Source: Paracoccaceae bacterium
GTDB lineage: Bacteria; Pseudomonadota; Alphaproteobacteria; Rhodobacterales; Rhodobacteraceae
Assembly: GCA_021775315.1 (NCBI GenBank)
Contig: JAJFIC010000058.1
Coordinates: 1 to 64,000, forward strand
Length of the DNA stretch: 64,000 nucleotides
Direction of reading: 5' to 3'
Of this stretch, positions 55,713 to 64,000 are shown one piece after another. A program made the translations under genes and the position numbers. The notes below the pieces were generated by a model. It was not told the origin of the DNA and did no database searches. It saw nothing but the letters and a program-made list of their open reading frames with translations. Numbering within the stretch: position 1 is the stretch's first letter; every line of letters starts with the position of its first letter.

Positions 55713-58700
55713 CTACATTGGCTGTTCTTCACCACCCATTTCGGGGGTTTCGACCAGACCCAGATCGTCTTCGACTTCTTGGGTGTCCACATCAAAAACC
55801 GAGCCAAGCTCGCTTTCGACAGGGGCAGCCAGTGCTGCCGCTGCGTCTGCGGCTTCGCGGCGTTCTTCGATGATCTCAGCGTCACGCGATGCTGCAACCC
55901 GGCGAACCTGCTGTGTTGCACCGCCTGTCCCGGCAGGGATCAGGCGACCAACGATGACGTTCTCTTTCAGGCCGATCAGCTTGTCACGCTTACCTTGCGT
56001 CGCTGCTTCGGTCAGAACCCGCGTGGTTTCCTGGAAAGATGCCGCCGAGATGAACGAACGTGTCTGCAAGCTGGCCTTGGTGATCCCCAACAGGATTGGG
56101 CCGCCTTTGGCCGGTTCCAGATTGTTGGCCATCGCCTTTTCATTCGTGGCCAGGAATTCGGCCTTGTCGACATGTTCGCCCTTCAGCAGGGTTGTACCGC
56201 CACTGTGCGAAACTTCCCATTTTTGCAGCATCTGGCGCACGATCACTTCGATATGCTTATCGTTGATCTTAACGCCCTGCAGACGGTAAACATCCTGCAC
56301 TTCGTCGATCAGGTAATCGGCCAAAGCCTCAATCCCCATGATCTGCAAAATGTCATGCGGCGCCGGGTTGCCGTCCATGATGTATTCGCCCTTTTGGATG
56401 AAGTCACCTTCCTGAACAGGAATGTGCTTGCCCTTAGGCACCATGTATTCGACCGGCTCCTGATCTTCGTCAGCAGGCACAATCGACAAGCGACGCTTGT
56501 TTTTGTAGTCGCGCCCGTATTGCACGTAACCATCAATTTCAGCGATGATTGCGTGGTCTTTCGGACGACGCGCCTCAAACAATTCAGCCACACGCGGCAG
56601 ACCACCGGTGATGTCTTTCGTCTTGGCACCTTCACGCGGAATACGTGCCAGAACGTCACCGGCCTTCACTTCCTGTCCGTCTTCAAGCGACAGAATGGCG
56701 TCAACCGACATGGCATGGGTTTCCGGGTTGCCGTTCTTCTGGCGAACCGGTTCACCCGTTGCCGGATCCATCACGATGATTTCAGGCTTCAGCTCGTTAC
56801 CTTTCGGCGCAGTACGCCAGTCGGTCACGATTTTCTGGCTGATGCCAGTTGCGTCATCGGTTTCATCACGCAGCGAAATGCCGGCGGTGAGATCGACAAA
56901 CTTGGCGATACCATCAACCGAGGCGATGATCGGCAATGTGAAGGGGTCCCATTCATAAAGCTTGTCACCACGTTTGACTTTGGACTTGTTCTTGACCAGC
57001 AAGCGCGAGCCATAGCCCATTTTGTGGCTGGCCAACTCGACGCCGTTTGCATCTTCGACAACCAGTTCCATGTTACGTGCCATGACGATCTGATCGCCAT
57101 CGGCATTCACAATCAGGTTTTCACCGCGATAGGCGATTTTACCGTCATGCGACGCTTCCTGGAATGATTGCTGACCACCTTGCGCAATGCCGCCAATGTG
57201 GAAGGTCCGCATTGTCAGCTGTGTGCCCGGCTCGCCGATTGACTGTGCCGCAATAATGCCGACCGCTTCGCCTTGATTGACCCGCGTACCACGGGCAAGG
57301 TCACGACCGTAGCATTGGGCGCAAACACCTTCTTCGGCTTCGCAAGTCAGCGGGCTGCGCATCTGGAACGACTGAACGCCAGCCGCCTCGATCAAATCCG
57401 CCATACGCTCGTCGATCAATTCACCTTCGACGCACAACACTTCGTCAGTGCCCGGACGCAACACATCTTCGCCCGTTACCCGGCCAAGAATACGTTCCGA
57501 CAACGAGGCAACAACCTCGCCGTCATTTACCGCAGCGCGGGCTGTGATCCGGCGTTCAGTACCGCAATCGTCCATACGAACGATGCAATCCTGTGCCACA
57601 TCAACCAGACGACGTGTCAGATAGCCCGAGTTCGCAGTCTTAAGCGCCGTATCGGCCAGACCTTTCCGCGCCCCGTGGGTCGAGTTGAAGTATTCAAGAA
57701 CGGTCAGACCTTCTTTAAAGTTCGAGATAATCGGCGTTTCGATAATCTCGCCCGATGGTTTGGCCATCAGACCACGCATACCGCCCAGCTGTTTCATCTG
57801 CGCAGGCGAACCACGCGCACCGGAATGTGCCATCATGTAAACGCTGTTTGGTTCCATTTCTGCACCGTCATCGTCGCGTTTCATGGCCGAGATTTCGCCC
57901 ATCATCGCGTCGGCAACCACATCGGAACATTTCGACCATGCATCGACAACTTTGTTATATTTCTCGCCTTGGGTAATCAGGCCATCCATATATTGTTGTT
58001 CAAATTCCTTCACCTGCTCGCGGACACCGTTAACGATTGTCCACTTGTTTTCAGGAATGATCATGTCGTCCTTGCCAAAGGAAATACCGGCCTTGAACGC
58101 CTCGGTGAACCCGATCCGCATGATCTGATCACAGAAAATGACGCTCTCTTTCTGGCCGCAATAACGGTACACGGTGTCAATCACCTCGCCGACTTCTTTC
58201 TTGCGCAGCAGGCGGTTGATGATGTCGAAGGGTGCTTTGTGGTTCAAAGGCAGCAACGCGCCAAGCCGTACCCGGCCCGGAGTGGTTTCATAACGTTGCA
58301 GTATGATGTTGCCTTCTTCGTCCACCTGCTTGATCCGGCAGGTGATTTTGGAATGCAAATGCACGATATCATTGTCCAGTGCGTGGTTCACCTCTTCGAT
58401 CGAGCTGAAAACCATGCCCTGACCTTTTTGGCCCTCACGCTCTAGCGTGATGTAGTAAAGGCCAAGGATCATGTCCTGCGACGGAACAATAATCGGTTTA
58501 CCGTTTGCGGGCGACAACACGTTGTTGGTCGACATCATCAAAACGCGCGCTTCCAACTGGGCCTCAAGGCTCAGCGGGACGTGCACGGCCATCTGGTCGC
58601 CGTCAAAGTCAGCGTTGAAAGCGGAACACACCAGCGGGTGAAGCTGGATGGCTTTGCCTTCGATCAGAACCGGTTCAAACGCCTGAATACCAAGACGGTG

Positions 58701-59996
58701 CAGCGTTGGCGCACGGTTCAGCATGACAGGGTGTTCGCGGATGACCTCGTCAAGAATATCCCAAATCTCGGGGCGTTCTTTTTCCACCAGCTTTTTGGCT
58801 TGTTTAACCGTGCTGGACAGGCCTTTGGCCTCAAGCCGCGAATAGATGAACGGCTTGAACAGCTCCAGCGCCATCTTTTTCGGCAAACCACATTGATGCA
58901 GCAGCAATTCCGGGCCGGTCACAATGACCGAACGACCGGAAAAGTCGACGCGTTTGCCCAAAAGGTTCTGGCGGAACCGGCCTTGCTTGCCTTTCAGCAT
59001 GTCTGACAAGGATTTCAGCGGGCGCTTGTTAGAACCCGTGATGACCCGGCCACGACGACCATTGTCAAACAACGCATCCACAGATTCCTGCAACATCCGT
59101 TTTTCGTTGCGCACGATGATATCAGGTGCGCGCAATTCGATCAGACGTTTCAGGCGGTTGTTCCGGTTGATCACCCGACGGTAAAGGTCGTTCAGATCTG
59201 AGGTCGCGAAACGACCACCATCCAGCGGCACCAACGGGCGCAGTTCCGGCGGGATCACAGGGATCACGGTCAGAACCATCCATTCCGGGCGGTTGCCACT
59301 TTCCAGGAAGTTTTCGACCACTTTCAGACGCTTGATGATCTTCTTTGGCTTCAGTTCGCCGGTTGCTTCGGCCAGATCGGCGCGCAGCTGTTCGGCTTCG
59401 GCCTGCAAATCAATCTGGCTCAGCATTTCGCGGATCGCTTCGGCGCCAATGCTGGCGTTGAATGCGTCTGCGCCATAAGCGTCTTCGGCGTCCAGAAATT
59501 CCTCTTCCGTCAACAGCTGGCCATGGGTCAGGTCCGTCAGACCCGGCTCGATCACCACATATTGCTCAAAGTAAAGGATACGCTCCAGATCGCGCAGCGT
59601 CATGTCCAACATCAGACCGATGCGCGACGGCAGCGATTTCAGAAACCAGATATGCGCAACAGGTGCAGCCAGTTCGATATGGCCCATACGTTCCCGGCGA
59701 ACCTTTTGCAGCGTCACTTCGACACCACATTTTTCGCAGGTCACACCGCGGTATTTCATCCGCTTATATTTGCCGCACAGACATTCGTAATCTTTGATCG
59801 GGCCAAAGATACGCGCGCAGAACAGACCGTCCCGTTCGGGCTTGAACGTCCGGTAGTTGATGGTTTCAGGCTTTTTGATTTCGCCAAAAGACCAGCTAAG
59901 AATTCGCTCAGGTGACGCCAACGAGATTTTGATCTCGTCAAAGGTCCGAGGGGCCTGCACCGGCGCGAAAGGGTTATTCGTGATTTCGTGGTTCAT
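55713..59996 (-). CDS. rpoC: RNA polymerase beta' subunit
   Basis: A 1427-residue catalytic subunit. The N-terminal zinc-binding cysteines ([18 protein letters not shown]), the active-site [16 protein letters not shown], the bridge/trigger-loop region and the second zinc site [19 protein letters not shown] are present. It ends in an acidic tail. It follows rpoB by about 46 bases. Confidence 0.99.
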   Translation of the reverse strand: MNHEITNNPFAPVQAPRTFDEIKISLASPERILSWSFGEIKKPETINYRTFKPERDGLFCARIFGPIKDYECLCGKYKRMKYRGVTCEKCGVEVTLQKVRRERMGHIELAAPVAHIWFLKSLPSRIGLMLDMTLRDLERILYFEQYVVIEPGLTDLTHGQLLTEEEFLDAEDAYGADAFNASIGAEAIREMLSQIDLQAEAEQLRADLAEATGELKPKKIIKRLKVVENFLESGNRPEWMVLTVIPVIPPELRPLVPLDGGRFATSDLNDLYRRVINRNNRLKRLIELRAPDIIVRNEKRMLQESVDALFDNGRRGRVITGSNKRPLKSLSDMLKGKQGRFRQNLLGKRVDFSGRSVIVTGPELLLHQCGLPKKMALELFKPFIYSRLEAKGLSSTVKQAKKLVEKERPEIWDILDEVIREHPVMLNRAPTLHRLGIQAFEPVLIEGKAIQLHPLVCSAFNADFDGDQMAVHVPLSLEAQLEARVLMMSTNNVLSPANGKPIIVPSQDMILGLYYITLEREGQKGQGMVFSSIEEVNHALDNDIVHLHSKITCRIKQVDEEGNIILQRYETTPGRVRLGALLPLNHKAPFDIINRLLRKKEVGEVIDTVYRYCGQKESVIFCDQIMRIGFTEAFKAGISFGKDDMIIPENKWTIVNGVREQVKEFEQQYMDGLITQGEKYNKVVDAWSKCSDVVADAMMGEISAMKRDDDGAEMEPNSVYMMAHSGARGSPAQMKQLGGMRGLMAKPSGEIIETPIISNFKEGLTVLEYFNSTHGARKGLADTALKTANSGYLTRRLVDVAQDCIVRMDDCGTERRITARAAVNDGEVVASLSERILGRVTGEDVLRPGTDEVLCVEGELIDERMADLIEAAGVQSFQMRSPLTCEAEEGVCAQCYGRDLARGTRVNQGEAVGIIAAQSIGEPGTQLTMRTFHIGGIAQGGQQSFQEASHDGKIAYRGENLIVNADGDQIVMARNMELVVEDANGVELASHKMGYGSRLLVKNKSKVKRGDKLYEWDPFTLPIIASVDGIAKFVDLTAGISLRDETDDATGISQKIVTDWRTAPKGNELKPEIIVMDPATGEPVRQKNGNPETHAMSVDAILSLEDGQEVKAGDVLARIPREGAKTKDITGGLPRVAELFEARRPKDHAIIAEIDGYVQYGRDYKNKRRLSIVPADEDQEPVEYMVPKGKHIPVQEGDFIQKGEYIMDGNPAPHDILQIMGIEALADYLIDEVQDVYRLQGVKINDKHIEVIVRQMLQKWEVSHSGGTTLLKGEHVDKAEFLATNEKAMANNLEPAKGGPILLGITKASLQTRSFISAASFQETTRVLTEAATQGKRDKLIGLKENVIVGRLIPAGTGGATQQVRRVAASRDAEIIEERREAADAAAALAAPVESELGSVFDVDTQEVEDDLGLVETPEMGGEEQPM

Positions 59997-60042
59997 TTTT
60001 TGATCCTAATCTCGATTTCCAGAAGGGTAAGGCGCGAACGCC

Positions 60043-63000
60043 TTACTCCGTCTCCGCGTCCAGCAGCTCGATATTCAAACCAAGCGAGCGGATTTCTTTA
60101 ATAAGAACGTTGAACGATTCAGGCACGCCTGCTTCGAAATTGTCCTCACCCTTAACGATGCTTTCATAGACTTTCGTCCGGCCAGCCACGTCATCCGATT
60201 TCACCGTCAGCATTTCCTGCAAGGTGTAAGCGGCGCCGTAAGCCTCAAGTGCCCAGACTTCCATCTCACCAAAGCGCTGACCACCGAACTGTGCCTTACC
60301 ACCCAGCGGCTGCTGTGTGACAAGCGAGTACGGACCGGTCGACCGTGCGTGGATTTTGTCGTCCACAAGGTGATGCAGCTTCAGGATGTATTTCATCCCA
60401 ACGGTCACAGGGCGGGCAAATTGTTCGCCTGTGCGACCATCAAACAAGATCGACTGACCAGAGGTTTCAAAACCTGCCCGGATCAACGCGTCATCAACAT
60501 CCGCCTCTTTGGCGCCGTCGAAAACAGGGGTGGCAATTGGCACACCTGCGGTCACGTTATCCGCTGCCTCCAGGAATTCACCCTCGGACATTTCGGTAAA
60601 GACCTCTTCATACAACGCATCGCCATAGGCGATTTTCATCGCTTCCTGCACGGGCGTCATATCACCAGAACGACGGTATTCTTTCAGACTTTCGTCGATC
60701 GCCTGACCCAGACCGCGTGCGGCCCAACCCATATGCGTTTCCAGAATTTGCCCGACATTCATACGGCTGGGAACACCCAGCGGGTTCAGACAGAAATCAA
60801 CCGGCGTGCCGTCCGCAAGGAACGGCATGTCTTCTTGTGGAACAACGCGGGAAATAACCCCTTTGTTGCCGTGACGACCGGCCATTTTATCACCGGGCTG
60901 CAATTTGCGTTTCACCGCGATAAAGACTTTGACCATCTTCATCACGCCGGGCATCAAATCGTCGCCGCGACGGACTTTTTCGACCTTGTCTTCAAACCGT
61001 GCATCCAATGCCCGCTTTTGCAGTTCGTACTGCTCGTTCAGGGCCTCGACATCTTTGGCTTCTTTGTCGTCGCCAAGTGCCAACTGCCACCACTGACCGC
61101 GGCTCAGACTTTCAAGCAGCTCTTCGGTGATCTCAGATTTTGACTTGACGCCTTTCGGGCCTTTAACGGCAATTTTGCCAAGGATCGCAGTTTTCAGACG
61201 GGCGTAAATGTTGCGATCAAGGATCGCCATTTCGTCGTCCCGGTCACGCGACAGGGTTTCGACTTCTTCCCGCTCGATCTGAAGCGCACGTTCGTCTTTT
61301 TCAATGCCGTGTCGATTGAAAACACGGACCTCAACCACAGTCCCGTAATCCCCCGGCGGCAAGCGCAAAGAGGTGTCACGAACGTCGCTGGCTTTTTCAC
61401 CAAAGATGGCACGCAGAAGCTTTTCTTCCGGTGTCATCGGGCTTTCGCCTTTTGGCGTGATCTTGCCAACCAGAATATCCGCAGGGCCAACTTCGGCACC
61501 AATGTAAACAATCCCGGCTTCGTCAAGGTTGCGCAGGGCCTCCTCACCGACATTTGGAATGTCGCGGGTGATTTCTTCTGGCCCCAGTTTCGTGTCACGT
61601 GCGGCAACTTCAAATTCTTCGATATGGACCGACGTGAACACATCATCTTTCACGATACGCTCGGAAATCAGGATCGAGTCTTCGTAGTTGTAACCGTTCC
61701 ACGGCATAAACGCGACGAGGGTGTTTTTACCCAGCGCCAGTTCGCCCAGATCAGTCGACGGACCATCGGCAACAACTTCGCCTTTGGTCACGCGGTCGCC
61801 CACTTTCACCAGCGGACGCTGGTTGATGCAGGTGTTCTGGTTTGAACGCTGGAATTTGCGCAAACGGTAGATATCCACGCCCGGATCACCGGGTTCCAGA
61901 TCGTCCGTAACACGCACAACGATACGCATGGCGTCAACCTGGTCGATGATACCACCACGTTTGGCCGCAATCGACGCGCCGGAATCCCTTGCCACGATCG
62001 ATTCAATACCAGTGCCAACAAAAGGCGCCTCGGCCCTCAGCAATGGAACCGCCTGACGTTGCATGTTCGACCCCATCAGGGCGCGGTTGGCGTCGTCGTT
62101 TTCCAAGAACGGAATAAGCGAGGCCGCGACCGACACCAACTGCTTCGGCGAAACATCGATATAGTCAATATTCGCCGGTGGCGTCAGCATGTATTCGCCC
62201 GATTTGCGCGAACTGGCCAGATCGTTGATGAACGTGCCGTTTTCATCCAACTGCGCGTTTGCCTGCGCAATCGTGTGGCGCATTTCTTCGGTCGCGGACA
62301 TGTATTCAACTTCGTCCGTTACCTGGCTGTCGATCACCTTGCGATACGGTGTTTCGATAAAGCCATAGCGATTGACGCGCGCATAAGACGCCAACGAGTT
62401 GATCAGACCAATATTCGGACCCTCTGGCGTTTCAATCGGACACATCCGGCCATAATGGGTCGGATGAACGTCGCGGACTTCAAAGCCTGCACGTTCGCGG
62501 GTCAGACCACCTGGCCCAAGCGCTGAAAGACGACGCTTGTGCGTGACTTCTGACAGCGGGTTGGTTTGGTCCATGAACTGCGATAGCTGCGACGAGCCAA
62601 AGAATTCACGCACAGCGGCAGCCGCCGGTTTCGCGTTGATCAGGTCTTGCGGCATGATCGTGTCAATCTCGACCGAGGACATACGTTCCCGAATCGCACG
62701 CTCCATGCGCAACAGGCCAACGCGGTACTGGTTTTCCATCAGCTCGCCAACAGAACGCACACGACGGTTACCAAGGTGGTCGATGTCATCGACATCGCCC
62801 TTGCCATCACGCAGATCGACCAGTGCCTTGACCACAGCAACGATATCATCGTTGCGCAATGTGCGCAGGGTGTCTGGTGCATCCAGCGACAGACGCATGT
62901 TCATTTTCACGCGGCCAACGGCAGACAGGTCATACCGCTCGCTGTCAAAGAACAACGTGTCAAACAACGCGCCAGCGGCTTCAACGGTTGGCGGCTCGCC

Positions 63001-64000
63001 CGGGCGCATGACCCGGTAAATATCCGTCAATGCGGTGTCGCGGTTGATGTTCTTGTCGATGGCCAGCGTATTGCGGATGTACGGGCCGACATTGATGTTG
63101 TCGATGTCCAGCGTCGGGATATCCGTCACACCGTTATCAAGCAGCGTTTGCAGCGTACCGCCAGTGATTTCGCCAGCTTTGTCATATTCCAGCGTCAGTT
63201 CGCCACCAGCTTCGATCCAGATTTCACCGGTTTCTTCGTTGATGATGTCTTTGGCCGAAAAGCGTCCCAAAATCTGTTCGTAAGGCACAAGGATGTTCTT
63301 GACCTTACCCTCTTCAATCAGCTTTTTGACCGAACGCGGTGTTACTTTTTCGCCCGCTTCGGCGATCACTTCGCCGGTTTTGGCGTCGATGATGTCATAT
63401 AGCGGTTTGGTGCCGCGAATACGGCTGGCAAAGAATGGCGTTGCCCACGCCTTTTTCTTTTTGTTCAGCTTGAAATTCACGGTGTCGTAATAGGCGTCGC
63501 AGATGCTTTCCTGGTTCATGCCCAGTGCATATAGCAGCGTCGTAACCGGCAGCTTGCGGCGACGGTCGATACGCGCGAACACGATATCCTTGGCGTCAAA
63601 TTCGAAATCCAACCACGAACCGCGATAAGGGATGATCCGGCTGGTGAACAGCAATTTGCCGCTGGAATGTGTCTTGCCCTTGTCGTGGTCAAAGAAAACG
63701 CCGGGCGAGCGGTGCATCTGGGAAACGATCACACGCTCGGTGCCATTCACAACGAATGTACCATTGTTGGTCATCAAAGGCATGTCGCCCATGAACACGT
63801 CTTGTTCTTTGATGTCTTTTACAGATTTTGCACCTGTATCTTCGTCGATATCAAACACAATAAGGCGCAAAGTTACCTTAAGCGGCGCGCTGTAAGTCAT
63901 GTCGCGCTGCTGACATTCCTCGACGTCATATTTCGGCTTTTCCAGCTCGTACTTCACGAATTCCAGAACGGCGGTTTCGTTGAAATCCTTGATCGGGAAA
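60043..64000 (-). CDS. rpoB: RNA polymerase beta subunit, 5' end outside window
   Basis: At least 1318 residues of RpoB; the reading frame continues off the right edge (the last visible residues are [14 protein letters not shown]), so roughly the first 70 residues are missing. The rifampicin region ([20 protein letters not shown]) looks wild type, and [20 protein letters not shown] is near the C-terminus. It forms the catalytic core with RpoC. Confidence 0.98.
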   Translation of the reverse strand, partial: FPIKDFNETAVLEFVKYELEKPKYDVEECQQRDMTYSAPLKVTLRLIVFDIDEDTGAKSVKDIKEQDVFMGDMPLMTNNGTFVVNGTERVIVSQMHRSPGVFFDHDKGKTHSSGKLLFTSRIIPYRGSWLDFEFDAKDIVFARIDRRRKLPVTTLLYALGMNQESICDAYYDTVNFKLNKKKKAWATPFFASRIRGTKPLYDIIDAKTGEVIAEAGEKVTPRSVKKLIEEGKVKNILVPYEQILGRFSAKDIINEETGEIWIEAGGELTLEYDKAGEITGGTLQTLLDNGVTDIPTLDIDNINVGPYIRNTLAIDKNINRDTALTDIYRVMRPGEPPTVEAAGALFDTLFFDSERYDLSAVGRVKMNMRLSLDAPDTLRTLRNDDIVAVVKALVDLRDGKGDVDDIDHLGNRRVRSVGELMENQYRVGLLRMERAIRERMSSVEIDTIMPQDLINAKPAAAAVREFFGSSQLSQFMDQTNPLSEVTHKRRLSALGPGGLTRERAGFEVRDVHPTHYGRMCPIETPEGPNIGLINSLASYARVNRYGFIETPYRKVIDSQVTDEVEYMSATEEMRHTIAQANAQLDENGTFINDLASSRKSGEYMLTPPANIDYIDVSPKQLVSVAASLIPFLENDDANRALMGSNMQRQAVPLLRAEAPFVGTGIESIVARDSGASIAAKRGGIIDQVDAMRIVVRVTDDLEPGDPGVDIYRLRKFQRSNQNTCINQRPLVKVGDRVTKGEVVADGPSTDLGELALGKNTLVAFMPWNGYNYEDSILISERIVKDDVFTSVHIEEFEVAARDTKLGPEEITRDIPNVGEEALRNLDEAGIVYIGAEVGPADILVGKITPKGESPMTPEEKLLRAIFGEKASDVRDTSLRLPPGDYGTVVEVRVFNRHGIEKDERALQIEREEVETLSRDRDDEMAILDRNIYARLKTAILGKIAVKGPKGVKSKSEITEELLESLSRGQWWQLALGDDKEAKDVEALNEQYELQKRALDARFEDKVEKVRRGDDLMPGVMKMVKVFIAVKRKLQPGDKMAGRHGNKGVISRVVPQEDMPFLADGTPVDFCLNPLGVPSRMNVGQILETHMGWAARGLGQAIDESLKEYRRSGDMTPVQEAMKIAYGDALYEEVFTEMSEGEFLEAADNVTAGVPIATPVFDGAKEADVDDALIRAGFETSGQSILFDGRTGEQFARPVTVGMKYILKLHHLVDDKIHARSTGPYSLVTQQPLGGKAQFGGQRFGEMEVWALEAYGAAYTLQEMLTVKSDDVAGRTKVYESIVKGEDNFEAGVPESFNVLIKEIRSLGLNIELLDAETE

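Overview
The window comes from a marine-type Rhodobacteraceae (Roseobacter-group alphaproteobacterium). The evidence is a glutamate/glutamine/aspartate/asparagine ABC transporter close to Rhodobacter BztABCD, an ATP12-type F1 assembly chaperone, an alphaproteobacterial RpoB/RpoC/SecY/ribosomal set, and a LuxR-type regulator. Most of the DNA is G+C-rich with tightly packed genes. A few AT-rich genes (about 32.4-33.0 kb and 43.0-43.5 kb) stand out.

Region 1 (1-1.85 kb) is the end of a mobile island: the start of an IS3-type OrfA, a small helix-turn-helix (excisionase-like) gene, a tyrosine integrase, then tRNA-Arg(ACG), whose 3' end is the probable attachment site. Region 2 (1.9-5.6 kb, minus) holds a sensor histidine kinase without an adjacent regulator and a flavoprotein disulfide reductase next to a TVP38/TMEM64 membrane protein. 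Region 3 (5.8-16.4 kb, mainly plus) is the rpmH-rnpA-yidD-ttcA-GGDEF/EAL-yidC-MOSC-engB-argB neighbourhood, followed by a fatty-acid hydroxylase, an Fe-S protein and a SixA-like phosphatase. Region 4 (16.4-25.4 kb, minus) is bztABCD, the ATP12-rluA-crcB-rarA block and a LuxR-type regulator without a nearby luxI. A 20-bp lux-box-like dyad lies over the luxR start codon.

Region 5 (25.7-52.8 kb, minus) is the large str/S10/spc/alpha ribosomal supercluster. It is broken in three places: about 6 kb between rplP and rpmC, 1.7 kb between rpmD and rplO, and a small secreted-protein gene between adk and rpsM. Behind each break I can read a plausible sigma70 promoter with 17-bp spacing, so the pieces seem to have become separate transcription units. 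The 6-kb break carries a PlsC-like acyltransferase, a 2OG-Fe(II) oxygenase-like protein, a TIM-barrel/cupin fusion coupled to pdxA, an EamA exporter, a decayed copy of the rplP 3' end and an AT-rich orphan gene. The 1.7-kb break carries an orphan ectoine synthase (ectC) with intact iron ligands, a palindrome cluster and an AT-rich orphan gene.

Region 6 (53-55.6 kb) has two paralogous putative rhamnosyltransferase-like genes enclosing an EamA transporter. Region 7 (55.7-64 kb, minus) is rpoC and most of rpoB, which runs off the window. The most interesting signals are the broken ribosomal supercluster with its rplP relic, the orphan ectC insertion, the lux-box/LuxR/small-ORF unit, the TIM-cupin/PdxA pair, and the recurring 3-nt-loop palindromes.
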